Part shown: piece by piece, positions 54,735-63,876 of the stretch | Layout: the number at the start of each line of letters is the position of its first letter | Position numbering within the stretch: the first letter of the stretch is position 1 | Assembly (NCBI GenBank): GCA_019359035.1 | Contig: JAHHIC010000040.1 | Coordinates: 84,478-148,477 of the forward strand | Direction of reading: 5' to 3' | Length of the DNA stretch: 64,000 nt | From: Scytonematopsis contorta HA4267-MV1 | Lineage (GTDB): Bacteria > Cyanobacteriota > Cyanobacteriia > Cyanobacteriales > Nostocaceae | Translations under genes and position numbers: made by a program | The notes under the pieces: model-generated | Database searches by the model: none | Seen by the model: only the letters and a program-made list of their open reading frames with translations | What the model was told of the DNA's origin: nothing

Positions 54735-54766
54735 GGGGTAGTTTGGGAGATTTACGCTCAGGTTTT

Positions 54767-54840
54767 TTAATCAGGTTTTTTAATCAGGTTTTTTTACATC
54801 AGGTTTTTTTACATCAGGTTTTTTTATATCAGGTTTTTTT
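54767..54840 (-). repeat. 15-bp C-terminal tandem repeat (KKPD[VI])
   Basis: About five units of AGGTTTTTTTACATC or the shorter AGGTTTTTTAATC occur on the plus strand, encoding KKPDV units at the end of the TPR protein on the minus strand. The stop codon is created inside a shorter unit, and one more unit lies beyond it. Confidence 0.85.
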
Positions 54841-56921
54841 AAAAATTCCAGCCTTTCTTTCGCAGGAGCATAATTAGGATTCATACCTAAAACCTTCTTA
54901 TAAAGCGCGATAGCTTCCTGTTTCTTACCCAGATTTTCCAAAGCAGTAGCTTTCGCAGTCAAAATATTAAAAATATCAACACTATTAGATTTTTTGCTCA
55001 AAAAATTCTCATCATAAATAGCTTGAGCTTGTTCATAGATAGCTATTGCTTCATCAAATTTTAATAATCCTTGTAACGCCAAACCTTTTGCCATAATTAT
55101 CTTTAAATTTTTTGGCTCATTCCCTAGTACTAAATCGTAAATAGTAACAGCTTCTTGAAAGCGCCCCATCTTTTGTAAAGCTGCACCTTTTAGTGCAACA
55201 ATTGGAATATTATCTGGCTCTAGTCCTAAAACTTTATCAAATGCACTAAGCGCATCTGCAAATCTTTGTTTTTTTTGTAATATTAACCCTTTACCTGTTA
55301 ATACATACTTATTATTCGGACTCAATTTGTCAGCTTTATCATAAGCTTCTAATGCCTTATCATCTTCGTTCAATTTTGATAAGGCTAACGCTTTGTTATA
55401 CCAACCCGCAAATGAATTTTGATTGATACTAGTTGCTTTTTCTGCCATATTTAGTGCTTCTTGATATGAATTTAAACGCAAGTGGGCTGCTGATTGATTA
55501 GCGTAGAGATTTGTTAAAATGCGTTTATCAAATGTTGTTAAATTAGACTCTAAATATTCATTGTCTATTTTCAAAGCTCTGCGATAATCTTTGAAACTTT
55601 TTAGTGCTTCTTGATATGCATTAAGCGATTCTGACTTATACTTGTTACTCTGGGCAAAAACTGTTGAAGCTAAAATGCGTCCTTGATTATAACGAGCTAA
55701 AAACAAACCTCGATAAAAATCTACAGGTGTATCTGGAGATTTACGAGCAAAAATTTCTCGGAAAATATCTTTATTTTTGTTTTGTTGAAAAATACTGACT
55801 GCTTGTCTACTTACCTTTCTTGCTTCGATAAAATCTTTTAATCCCCATAAACTAACTGCCCGTGCAGTATAAGCATAAGCAAAATCAGGATTGATAGCAA
55901 TCGCACGGTCAGCACTAGCTAAAGCTTCTTCGTACTTTTCTAAACCAGCTAATACACCGCTACGCTGAGTTAATAAATAAGTTATTGTAAATTTATCTAG
56001 TTGGTGAATATTCGCGAGCGCACTATCGCAAGCCTCCAAAGCAGCCTTATAATCTTCCAAAGCGCCAAGTACACCACAGCGACGGGCTAAAACAAAACTA
56101 TTTTGCGGTTCTAATTGGATTGCTTGTGCATAAGCAGTCGAAGCTCTTTCAAACATACCAGCTTGTTCTAATGTTAAACCTTGCTGTATTGACACAATTG
56201 GATTTCTAGAATCGGAAGCAGCAGCAAGCTCATATTCTTGGATAGCACTTTTTAAACTACAATCTTTTTCTGGACTCGCTTCCCCCATGGACGCAATCAA
56301 ACTACAACGTTCAGCTTTGATAAACGAATCTGATGGCTTTATTGCTAGCCCACGGTTATAAGATAGTAATGCATTTTCTAACCGTCCCGACTTGCGAAGC
56401 GCTAATCCTTTGTACATCAAAGCAAAGGACGGAGACGCATCACCCCAATTTCCATCAACAAGCAAAGCACGGTCACACTTATCAATTGCATCCTCATACT
56501 TACCCACATGAAAGAATGCAGCACACTGATAACTTATCGCTAAAGCATTTTTCGGTGTATTTTTTAAGACGCGCTCCCAGGAAGCTTGTGACTCTTTATA
56601 TTTACCAAGATGAAACAACGCTTGACTTCGTGCAAACCAAAGTTCGGTATTTTTATCATTCGGTTTCAAAGAAATTCCCTGCTCACATGCAGCTAAAGCC
56701 TGTGTATATTCTTTTACTTGAGACAGAGACAAACACTGTCTTGACCAAAAATTAAAATCTTTCAGGTCAAAGCGTGATTCTTGCTGTGCAATTAATGCAG
56801 AATCGGCACGCTTAAGTTGCAAAGAAACCCTATAATTAGAACCAGCTAATACTTTATACTGGAATAAAACAGCGTTAATGGTAATAGCACTTACACTCAA
56901 GCAGCGAATAACATTTTTCAT
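54780..56921 (-). CDS. Secreted TPR-repeat protein
   Basis: The 713-residue protein has an N-terminal hydrophobic segment (about 5-26) and then at least ten TPR units over residues 55-695 (for example FAGWYNKALALSKLNEDDKAL, NKYVLTGKGLILQKKQRFADAL, IPIVALKGAALQKMGRFQEAV). It ends in KKPD repeats. TPR proteins mediate protein-protein contacts; export to the periplasm or a thylakoid lumen is suggested by the leader. It is convergent with the baseplate genes and separate from their transcript. A link to the CIS is not evident. Confidence 0.85.
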   Translation of the reverse strand: MKNVIRCLSVSAITINAVLFQYKVLAGSNYRVSLQLKRADSALIAQQESRFDLKDFNFWSRQCLSLSQVKEYTQALAACEQGISLKPNDKNTELWFARSQALFHLGKYKESQASWERVLKNTPKNALAISYQCAAFFHVGKYEDAIDKCDRALLVDGNWGDASPSFALMYKGLALRKSGRLENALLSYNRGLAIKPSDSFIKAERCSLIASMGEASPEKDCSLKSAIQEYELAAASDSRNPIVSIQQGLTLEQAGMFERASTAYAQAIQLEPQNSFVLARRCGVLGALEDYKAALEACDSALANIHQLDKFTITYLLTQRSGVLAGLEKYEEALASADRAIAINPDFAYAYTARAVSLWGLKDFIEARKVSRQAVSIFQQNKNKDIFREIFARKSPDTPVDFYRGLFLARYNQGRILASTVFAQSNKYKSESLNAYQEALKSFKDYRRALKIDNEYLESNLTTFDKRILTNLYANQSAAHLRLNSYQEALNMAEKATSINQNSFAGWYNKALALSKLNEDDKALEAYDKADKLSPNNKYVLTGKGLILQKKQRFADALSAFDKVLGLEPDNIPIVALKGAALQKMGRFQEAVTIYDLVLGNEPKNLKIIMAKGLALQGLLKFDEAIAIYEQAQAIYDENFLSKKSNSVDIFNILTAKATALENLGKKQEAIALYKKVLGMNPNYAPAKERLEFLKKPDIKKPDVKKPDVKKPD

Positions 56922-57377
56922 TACTATCGATTCAGTGTAATTGATTTATACGGACTATGCAAACAGTAAAAATATAGAGCAGATAGCCTCTTTTATAAAT
57001 AATATGTTGTTATTTTTACATATAAATTTATATTTTAGCAATGTAAAATGACACAAAGATAATTCCGTACATGTATCACACATTTCGCATATCAACTGTC
57101 ACAAGTTCATTGGTACTTAAGCTGTTGCCAGTAATTAGTTGTCAGTGAATAGTATTTAAGAACTATGAGGTGGAGTGATATTTTATTTTACTTAAGAAAC
57201 TTCTAAATAAAATAATATCCAATCATCTGCTGTAGTGCGAGCATCTTGCTCGCTACCGACAACAAGCAAGATGTAAGCCGAAGCGGCACGCTGTGCGTTC
57301 GCACTAGCGTCCGCTTACGGATACGCACTACTCTCTCTCATTGGGTAAATTATAGTGTGGAAGCCTCTAAGCTCAAA
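56922..57377. other. Intergenic region, 456 bp
   Basis: The left part is the AT-rich upstream region of the TPR gene. The right part holds the repeat at 57232-57331. No gene is evident. Confidence 0.5.
57232..57331. repeat. GTAGTGCG…CGCACTAC intergenic repeat (100 bp)
   Basis: The ends GTAGTGCG and CGCACTAC are perfect inverted repeats. The interior contains CGAGCATCTTGCTCG, a short hairpin, and a second GCGCACGCTG-like segment. Related copies are at 62990-63041 and, interrupted, at 15611-15738. Confidence 0.75.
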
Positions 57378-57584
57378 TCATCCTGGAGCTTGCTCCTCAA
57401 ATAATTGCAAAGCTTTTTGGATTTTTTCTTGATTAAGATAGCGCCGACTTGTTCTGCCTGCTTCTACTGCTTGACGCATCAATTCATGTCCCTCCAAAAA
57501 CTTTCCACTGGCGATTAACTCGTTGGCCTCCCTACTTAAACGAGAAGCCTCCCGGGCGTAATTTAATGCTTGCTCTCTGTTCAT
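57378..57584 (-). CDS. Small helical protein (68 aa), second of a tiny-gene pair
   Basis: The product starts MNREQALNYAREASRLSREA and is helical and rich in Ala/Glu/Arg. Its start overlaps the stop of the upstream 65-residue gene by 4 bp (57581-57584), so the two are translationally coupled. No family is recognised. Size, coupling and isolated promoter resemble toxin-antitoxin pairs, but neither protein has a known toxin or antitoxin motif. Confidence 0.6.
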   Translation of the reverse strand: MNREQALNYAREASRLSREANELIASGKFLEGHELMRQAVEAGRTSRRYLNQEKIQKALQLFEEQAPG

Positions 57585-57778
57585 GATTCATGCTCCATGA
57601 CTATCAACAAAATTGATTCAGCCTCTTCAAAAAGTCTATCAGCCCTTATAGCAAGAAGGCTTGCATCGGCATCATCCCCCTGAGCAACAGCTAACTCATA
57701 AGCTGCATAAAGGTCTCCAACGGTTATATCTAGATGGCTATAGGCTTTTAGGAACGCATTTACTGTACTTTGCTTCAT
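57581..57778 (-). CDS. Small acidic protein (65 aa), first of a tiny-gene pair
   Basis: The product (MKQSTVNAFLKAYSHLDITV… LYAAYELAVAQGDDADAS…) is acidic and helical. A good minus-strand promoter lies about 95 bp upstream (57871-57899). It is divergent from an XRE-type regulator gene. No family is recognised. Confidence 0.6.
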   Translation of the reverse strand: MKQSTVNAFLKAYSHLDITVGDLYAAYELAVAQGDDADASLLAIRADRLFEEAESILLIVMEHES

Positions 57779-57843
57779 TGAGTTTTCAAGGCTCGGCTTA
57801 ATTTAGTTACAACCACAAGAAGCCATTTCTACTTTAAACGGTT

Positions 57844-57853
57844 GAACTAGTTC
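57844..57853. promoter_or_regulatory. Palindrome GAACTAGTTC, possible operator
   Basis: A perfect 10-bp palindrome lies downstream of the -10 box of the minus-strand promoter, between the tiny-gene pair and the XRE gene. XRE proteins commonly bind such palindromes. A second ACTAGTA word occurs at 57873. Confidence 0.3.
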
Positions 57854-57870
57854 TTCTGTATTTTTGCTTT

Positions 57871-57899
57871 ATACTAGTATTTTATCCTAAGGTTGTCAA
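57871..57899 (-). promoter_or_regulatory. Sigma-70-type promoter for the tiny-gene pair
   Basis: On the minus strand TTGACA (57899-57894) and TAGTAT (57876-57871) are separated by 17 bp. A weaker plus-strand set (TTGTCA near 57894, TATATA near 57918) overlaps it and could serve the XRE gene. Confidence 0.5.
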
Positions 57900-57963
57900 C
57901 TGGTGTATACTATAAATATATAAAACAAGCTTAGAATTGTGGGGACGTTGCTGTTTTATCTTG

Positions 57964-58197
57964 ATGGATGTTGTTAGACAAATAAGAGTCACCGTGCCCG
58001 ACCTCTCTCAAAAAATCAAAGAAGCTAGAGAAAAAGATGGAAGGTCAGCGCAAATACTAGCAACTTTGGCTGGAATTTCTACTGCTTACTGGTATCAAAT
58101 CGAGCAAGGTAAAAGACAGTGGATATCTGAGGAAACTTTGCGGGGTATGGAACAAGCCCTAAATATAAGCCTAGGAGTCACCTTTGAGGAAAAATAA
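57964..58197 (+). CDS. XRE-type helix-turn-helix protein
   Basis: I start at the ATG at 57964 rather than a TTG at 57937. The 77-residue product has the HTH_3/XRE fold at about 15-70: LSQKIKEAREKDGRSAQILA, LAGISTAYWYQIEQGKRQWI (recognition helix) and ETLRGMEQALNISL. It lies divergent from the tiny-gene pair across overlapping promoters. It probably regulates itself and that pair. It differs from phage repressors in lacking a C-terminal domain. Confidence 0.8.
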   Translation: MDVVRQIRVTVPDLSQKIKEAREKDGRSAQILATLAGISTAYWYQIEQGKRQWISEETLRGMEQALNISLGVTFEEK

Positions 58198-58340
58198 ATA
58201 TAATGTACTATCGAAGTGCGCGACTAAATCTCTATTCAACGTGAAAAAATTGCGGTTGAAGTCAATCATATTAAGATGGAGCAAATTGCCCAATGGAGAT
58301 ACTGACAGATAAATTAACGATAAAATAGACACACAACTAC

Positions 58341-59186
58341 ATGGGGCGAAGAATGGTAACCCAACTTAGCACGCCAAAATCGTCATCTGGAATGGTAATA
58401 TCTTGGGAGGCGTTACCCGATGATTTCAAGTTAGAGGATGACCCAGTGGAAAATACAGGTCAGCCACTGTTGGCTGGTGCTTTGCGTGAAAGCCTGGAAA
58501 TTGTTGAATACATCCAACCCCAGATGTTGATAGCCTCAAACTTTGGTCTTTGTGCAACTTTAAACGGGCAATTTACAGCGAAAGCCCCAGATTGGGTTTA
58601 TGTCGGCAGGGTCAATCAAGTTTTGAGTGACCGCAAAAGTTATACTCCCAATTTAGAAGGTGATGTTCCCGCAGTTGTAATGGAATTTTTGTCCGACACC
58701 AAAGGTGAAGGATATGTGCAAGGTGAAGAATATTCGGCAAAACAAACCTATCCACCAGGTAAATGGTTTTTTTACGAGCAGATACTACAGGTTCCTGTTT
58801 ACGTCATCTTAGACCCAAATGGGGGATTATTAGAGTTTTATCATCTGGAAAACGGTCGTTATAAGCTAGAGCTACCTGATGAGAATGGTCGGCATTGGAT
58901 TGACTCAATGGGATTATTTTTAGGAACTTGGCAAGGAAAAAAAGAAGAGCGAACAGGTTATTGGTTACGCTGGTGGGACTCGTCTGGTAATTTATTACCT
59001 TGGGCAGTTGAACAAGTTGAGTTAGAACGCGAGCGTACTGAGCAGGAGCGTCAACGTGCCGAACAGGAAAGCCTGCGTGCAGAACAGGAAAGTCAGCGTG
59101 CCGAACAAGAGCGTCAGCAAAAAGAACGGTTAGCAGCTTATTTGCGGTCTCAAGGTATCGACCCTAACAATTTGCCAGAGGTGTAG
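58341..59186 (+). CDS. Uma2-family (DUF820) PD-(D/E)XK protein
   Basis: The 281-residue protein has the Uma2 core at about 15-215: LPDDF, an APDWVYVG strand with the first Asp, AVVMEFLSDTKGEGY with the Glu, and a later K-containing strand YVILDPNGGLLEFYHLENGRY. A Glu/Arg/Gln-rich coiled coil (ERERTEQERQRAEQESLRAE-like) occupies 225-270, a common cyanobacterial addition. An ATG at 58353 is an alternative start. Uma2 proteins are very numerous in cyanobacteria; their function is unproven. It is unlinked to the CIS. Confidence 0.85.
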   Translation: MGRRMVTQLSTPKSSSGMVISWEALPDDFKLEDDPVENTGQPLLAGALRESLEIVEYIQPQMLIASNFGLCATLNGQFTAKAPDWVYVGRVNQVLSDRKSYTPNLEGDVPAVVMEFLSDTKGEGYVQGEEYSAKQTYPPGKWFFYEQILQVPVYVILDPNGGLLEFYHLENGRYKLELPDENGRHWIDSMGLFLGTWQGKKEERTGYWLRWWDSSGNLLPWAVEQVELERERTEQERQRAEQESLRAEQESQRAEQERQQKERLAAYLRSQGIDPNNLPEV

Positions 59187-59446
59187 GTGCGACTCAAACC
59201 CTTGTTACCCGGTAAAGGAAAAACAAGCTATTTTCTGACTGGTTACACCTTTATAAGTAATACGAAAAAATTAAAAATACAAAATTATGACCAAAACTAA
59301 AATTTACATGTAGTTGAGATTTATTGCAGAGGAAAAATTAGATTTTTTTCTTCTGCGCTCTGTTTTCTTCGTTGAATTCCGGTGTGTAGAAAAAGAGTAT
59401 AGTCTTTTATTTTTTCTCTATCGTCAAAATTTGTAGAGCGTAATTT
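59187..59446. other. Intergenic region, 260 bp
   Basis: This separates the convergent Uma2 and WGR/HEAT genes. No hairpin terminator or gene was recognised. Confidence 0.4.
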
Positions 59447-62400
59447 CTAAAGTGTTCTTATACCTTTTCCACGTTTTTCAACTACATCTTTAATGTTAAT
59501 TGCTAATTCCAGATGTGGAAAAATTTTCTTTATCTTCAGCATTATTTCTATTGCTATCACCTTGTCTGCTTTTACCATTGTTGCTGATTGACGTGTCATT
59601 ATTTCTGCGATAATCATTGCTGATTCTTCACTTTTTTGTGCTTCTTTTTCTAAAAAGCTGAAAATACGTTTCTTTGCACTGCTATTACCATTCACCTTAG
59701 AGAGTACAGTGTTAAAATATGGCACTAAGGCACGCAGTTGTTGTGGGTTATTGGCCGCGAAATCTAAATAGTTTGTTACAAAAGTTTGCATATCTGAGGA
59801 TGGATGTTCGCTAAACTGGAGTAAGTATTTGGATTTTGGAATACTACTATCACAACGAGTTAATAAATCTCGTCCTAATTTCCTCACTTCTTGCTTGGGG
59901 CTATCACAGATACGAGTTAAGACAATGGGTGTAAGTTCACTCGCAGTCAGTTCCGTAGTAAATATTTTAAATCCAAAATCTCGTGTGTCCTGCCATTTGC
60001 TTTCAAGTAGCTGTAATGCATTGAAAATATCTTCAGTATTATTACGCCAATTATCTAAGTTTTGCAAAATAAAACGCCGTCCCATTTCTCTAACTAAGAA
60101 AATATCATGATTGGCAATTGTAATGATTTCGCTACTTGTAAATTCTTGGGCAAAGTATTCCAAATCTGAGTTGAATGTAAAGGTAGCTAATTCTTTAACA
60201 ATAGATGATTTTGATTGGAATAATTGCAATATTATTTTTGTATTTATATGTTTTTCCCATTTCGATAAATTTTCTTGTAGTAGTGCGCTTAAAGCAGTGC
60301 AAAATTGAGTATTGATTTTGTCAGTAAGCAAAATTTTGATAAAGTCAAATATTATTTGAATGTATGTGCTTTGATTATATGTCGCTGTACTATTTAAATA
60401 TTGAAAATACTGATTTAATAATTCTAAACTGAATGCTCTAACTCTTGTGTGTTCAATTTCAAAAATAATCGCTATAATTTTTGGTGTAAATAGGTTGATA
60501 CTTAATTCCTTTTTAAATATATCCAATGCAAATTTTCGCGCATCATAATGATATGCATTTAATAACTCAATAGTTTCTAATATCTCATTTTCTTCTGATA
60601 AGCGCGGTAAAATTTTTAAGAATATTTGCTGAGCTTTTTCTCTAAATATTGGACATGAACTTTTAAAAAACTGAACAATATCTCTTGTAGTCAAATTAGA
60701 AACTAGTTGTTCAAGGCTAAATTTACTTTGAAATTTTTCTAATACGACTAATTTATCAATTTTGCTAAATTGCGATTTTAATAATTCAATTAATATGTAT
60801 ATTCGCAATGATTCTGAATTAAAATTATCTAAATTATTAAAAATCATATTTGTTGCTATTGCATTAATTTCCTCTTCTTGATGATTAATCAATGCAAAAA
60901 TTTCATGTTGAGCTAATGCAAAAAGCCAATCTTCAAAACAATATGAAGCAAATTCTTGGATTTCAGTTATAGGGTGAATGAGCAACTTAAGCAGTCTTTT
61001 TAAATCTAACTTTAGTAATTGAGCTTGGAAATGTTGTTGAAGTATATCTATAATGTCTTTTGCTACTTCTGTTTGATGTTCGGTAAATGTTAATAATTTT
61101 TCAATAATACTATCGACAATTAATTGTTGAAGTTGTTGGTGAAGTACACATACACCAAAAAAACTTTTCATGAATTCTCTACACAGCCTATATCTATCAG
61201 TCGATAAAGCAATCATTAAATTAATTTTGTTTGCCAATAATTTATCAAGCAGGAAAAATGTTTTGGTATCAATACCTGGAAATAAACGATTTGTTAATAG
61301 TAAAATTAATTTATGATTTGGCTTCTCTTGATTTAAACGCTGTAAAGCTAACTCAAACCCAAATACTGCTGTTGCTTGATTTGTAGAATATACAAGCTTT
61401 ATAATAGTATTGATGTTGAGTAAAGCGCAAAAGCTTGTACAGTCATTTAAAACATTGATAGCAAAGTGTCGAACTAAAGTACATTTACTTTCCATGAGTA
61501 ACTTTAGCACTGCTTCTGGATGTTCCTGCCAAAGTTCAGGAAATGCCTCTTCTCGTGTATCTGGTTCTACAAAACTTGCTATAGATTTTTTACATCGATG
61601 CCAGCTTGTAGAATTAAATTTGTATCGCTGACTGTTTGTGTAGAGAATATGGTTAAAAGTTAGATAATCAGCATAAGCATCCCAAGGATATTTAACTTTA
61701 CGTTGTTTATAATCCCATTTATCAAAAATTGAACGTCTGACAGGAGGAGCGTCGGTATCTGAATACTCTAACAAAACTGCCGTTGCCATTTTAATATAGT
61801 TAGCGTCTCCAGTTTCTGCAAGTGCTTTTAAAGTACGCCAAACTCTTCTTCGTAAATAATGCTGAGTTTGGTAGCTGTATACGAATATAGGCTCGTCTTG
61901 CTGTTGTTCATCATCGTACACACGTTGTCGAGCAATTAAACGTTTTTCCTCTTCTTCATCCCAAGAGTTCGCAACAAAACCATTATCGAAGTTACCCGGT
62001 GTTTTTTCAAAACGATAAGCGAGGACAGCAAAAATTTCTGCATCACGACGGTATTCAGCGATTTTGAAAATGCGACGGATAGAACTAAAGTAATTTGGTT
62101 GGAACGGCGCCGTGCGTAATATATTTATTAATGCAGACCGTGCATATTTATTATCAAGCTGGTAAAGTAAATCAGCGATAGTAAAGAAATCATAGGGATG
62201 TTTTAAAGCAAGCTGTACAAAGATTTCCGATGAAGTCGCAAGGACTAGTATTTGAATTTGTTTAGGTAAACTGTTTATTAATTCGAATTTGAGATTGTTT
62301 ATTGTTGCTGGGTCTGCAAGTTTTAGGATTGCTTCAAATGCAATTTGCTGAACAAATTCCGGAGAGTCTGAATTATATAAACGAAGTAATGTTGAGACCG

Positions 62401-62857
62401 AATTGCTTGAACCACATAAACCCAATGCCCATGCGATACAATAATCTCTCAAAGGAGTATCTGTACCAATGAAATTAATGAGTAACAGTTCTGCTTCTTT
62501 TACTTTAAGCTCTCCTGCACGCCAAATTGCTCTTTCTAATTTCCAATTACTGGGTTTATTGTTAGCAAGACGGTCAAGGACTACTTGAACGCGCAAATCT
62601 AGGTTTAAAAATCTTTCGTCTGAAATTAAAATATATCCTTCTTGAGTTTTTTTCTGAATAGCTATATTAAATAATTGCTGCGCTTCTTCCAAGGGTAAAT
62701 CTTGAGTCGTAACTTCACCAGACTTTAAACTGTTATGGTATTTGGCTATATAGTTAATTATATAAAGATTATCATCGACTTGACATAAATCAAGCTCATG
62801 GATATTGGTAGATGTTTTGTCATAGTGGTGCAATGTTGCTTGCCTAATCAGTATCAT
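59447..62857 (-). CDS. WGR-like/HEAT-repeat protein (1136 aa)
   Basis: Residues 1-90 are a degenerate WGR domain: ELDLCQVDDNLYIINYIAKY, then LPLEEAQQLFNIAIQKKTQE. The WGR tripeptide itself is not kept. The rest is helical with HEAT-like units (AWALGLCGSSNSVSTLLRL, VQQIAFEAILKLADPATIN, VRKLGRDLLTR). No nuclease or other active site is visible. Proteins of this build are frequent in cyanobacteria and probably act as scaffolds or regulators. It is a single-gene minus-strand unit. Confidence 0.8.
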   Translation of the reverse strand: MILIRQATLHHYDKTSTNIHELDLCQVDDNLYIINYIAKYHNSLKSGEVTTQDLPLEEAQQLFNIAIQKKTQEGYILISDERFLNLDLRVQVVLDRLANNKPSNWKLERAIWRAGELKVKEAELLLINFIGTDTPLRDYCIAWALGLCGSSNSVSTLLRLYNSDSPEFVQQIAFEAILKLADPATINNLKFELINSLPKQIQILVLATSSEIFVQLALKHPYDFFTIADLLYQLDNKYARSALINILRTAPFQPNYFSSIRRIFKIAEYRRDAEIFAVLAYRFEKTPGNFDNGFVANSWDEEEEKRLIARQRVYDDEQQQDEPIFVYSYQTQHYLRRRVWRTLKALAETGDANYIKMATAVLLEYSDTDAPPVRRSIFDKWDYKQRKVKYPWDAYADYLTFNHILYTNSQRYKFNSTSWHRCKKSIASFVEPDTREEAFPELWQEHPEAVLKLLMESKCTLVRHFAINVLNDCTSFCALLNINTIIKLVYSTNQATAVFGFELALQRLNQEKPNHKLILLLTNRLFPGIDTKTFFLLDKLLANKINLMIALSTDRYRLCREFMKSFFGVCVLHQQLQQLIVDSIIEKLLTFTEHQTEVAKDIIDILQQHFQAQLLKLDLKRLLKLLIHPITEIQEFASYCFEDWLFALAQHEIFALINHQEEEINAIATNMIFNNLDNFNSESLRIYILIELLKSQFSKIDKLVVLEKFQSKFSLEQLVSNLTTRDIVQFFKSSCPIFREKAQQIFLKILPRLSEENEILETIELLNAYHYDARKFALDIFKKELSINLFTPKIIAIIFEIEHTRVRAFSLELLNQYFQYLNSTATYNQSTYIQIIFDFIKILLTDKINTQFCTALSALLQENLSKWEKHINTKIILQLFQSKSSIVKELATFTFNSDLEYFAQEFTSSEIITIANHDIFLVREMGRRFILQNLDNWRNNTEDIFNALQLLESKWQDTRDFGFKIFTTELTASELTPIVLTRICDSPKQEVRKLGRDLLTRCDSSIPKSKYLLQFSEHPSSDMQTFVTNYLDFAANNPQQLRALVPYFNTVLSKVNGNSSAKKRIFSFLEKEAQKSEESAMIIAEIMTRQSATMVKADKVIAIEIMLKIKKIFPHLELAINIKDVVEKRGKGIRTL

Positions 62858-63172
62858 ACAAACTTTAATGATGTCACTATAGAGGTGTCATGATATGGAA
62901 ACTCTATATTGCCTTATTTTTATAAAAATTGGTTGACTATGCTCAATCCTAACTTTGTTTTATAGTTTTTTGTATTCATTGTAATATTGGTAGTGCAAGC
63001 ATCTTGCTTGCTACTGGAAGCTTAAAAGATGCCCGCACTACACTTTTATTATGATTTTTTACAAATGATTTATGATTGCTATATTATTATTATAATATTA
63101 ATTAAGCCTGAGTGGAATCTCCTAAATTATTGCGTTTTTCCTACACTACACTCTAGGTTATTCACACTCTTC
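62858..63172. other. Intergenic region, 315 bp
   Basis: It lies between divergent genes and contains the GTAGTGCA…CGCACTAC repeat at 62990-63041. An upstream in-frame extension of the rhodanese gene (from 63029) starts inside this repeat and is rejected. Confidence 0.5.
62990..63041. repeat. GTAGTGCA…CGCACTAC intergenic repeat (52 bp)
   Basis: The copy has near-perfect inverted ends and a CAAGCATCTTGCTTG hairpin. It belongs to the family at 57232-57331 and 15611-15738. Confidence 0.7.
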
Positions 63173-63876
63173 ATGATTTCTAAAACTTTAATCACTCCTG
63201 CCGAACTTTCAACTTTATTAACACAAAAATCGATAGCAATTATCGATACTCGTAGTCCAGAAGAATATGAAATATCGCATATTCCTGGAGCAGTAAACAT
63301 ACGCGAAATTTTTACTTATTTAGCTGGTTCGACAGAGAAAGATTTAATCAATTTACAGCTATATTTTACAGAAATTTTGGCTAAAGCTGGCATTTCTGGT
63401 CAAGAACAGATTATTCTCTACGAAGATGCCATAAATAAAGGTTACGGACAATCATGTAGGGGCTACTTTTTACTCAAATACCTAGGTTGTCCGACGGTAT
63501 CAGTACTTTGCGGTGGTTATCGAGCTTGGGTTGAAGCAAAACTACCCACCACAACAGAAGTACCGCAACCTCATAAACAGGAATTTATCGTAAATCTTCA
63601 TCCGGAAATAATGGTGACAAAAGAACAAATGTTGCAGGCGATAAATGACCCCAACATTATTATATTAGATGTACGTGATAGCAATGAATGGTTTGCTCTA
63701 GCATCCTCTCCTTATACACCAAATTTTTGTCCTCGTAAAGGGAGAATTCCCAGCGCTGTGTGGATTGAATGGTATCGTTTTATGACACTAGATAAAAAAA
63801 TCCCCCATTTCCGCGAAAAACAAGAGATTTTGGCAATTTGCCAGTCAGTTGGTATTAATTTAGACTCAACTGTATA
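63173..63876 (+). pseudogene. Thiosulfate sulfurtransferase (rhodanese) disrupted by an insertion
   Basis: The ATG at 63173 starts MISKTLITPAELSTLL. An N-terminal rhodanese domain (about 10-125: AIIDTRSPEEYEISHIPGAV, VSVLCGGYRAWVEAKLP) is followed by a second one (about 135-235: IILDVRDSNEWFAL, GRIPSAVWIEW). The second domain should end with a strand and an active-site Cys loop (usually VYC[FR]xG.R); here the frame reads STVY and then runs into unrelated sequence at about 63876. The following ORF is an IS630-type transposase start. The catalytic Cys is missing, so the gene is inactive as it stands. Confidence 0.8.

Noticed and set aside
58200..58305. Possible remnant reading QREKIAVEVNHIKMEQIAQW
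   Set aside because: It loosely resembles the end of cyanobacterial XisH-type proteins, but it is interrupted and too short to claim.
63029..63172. Upstream extension of the rhodanese gene
   Set aside because: The 48 extra residues are hydrophobic and translated partly from an intergenic repeat; the ATG at 63173 gives a standard rhodanese start.
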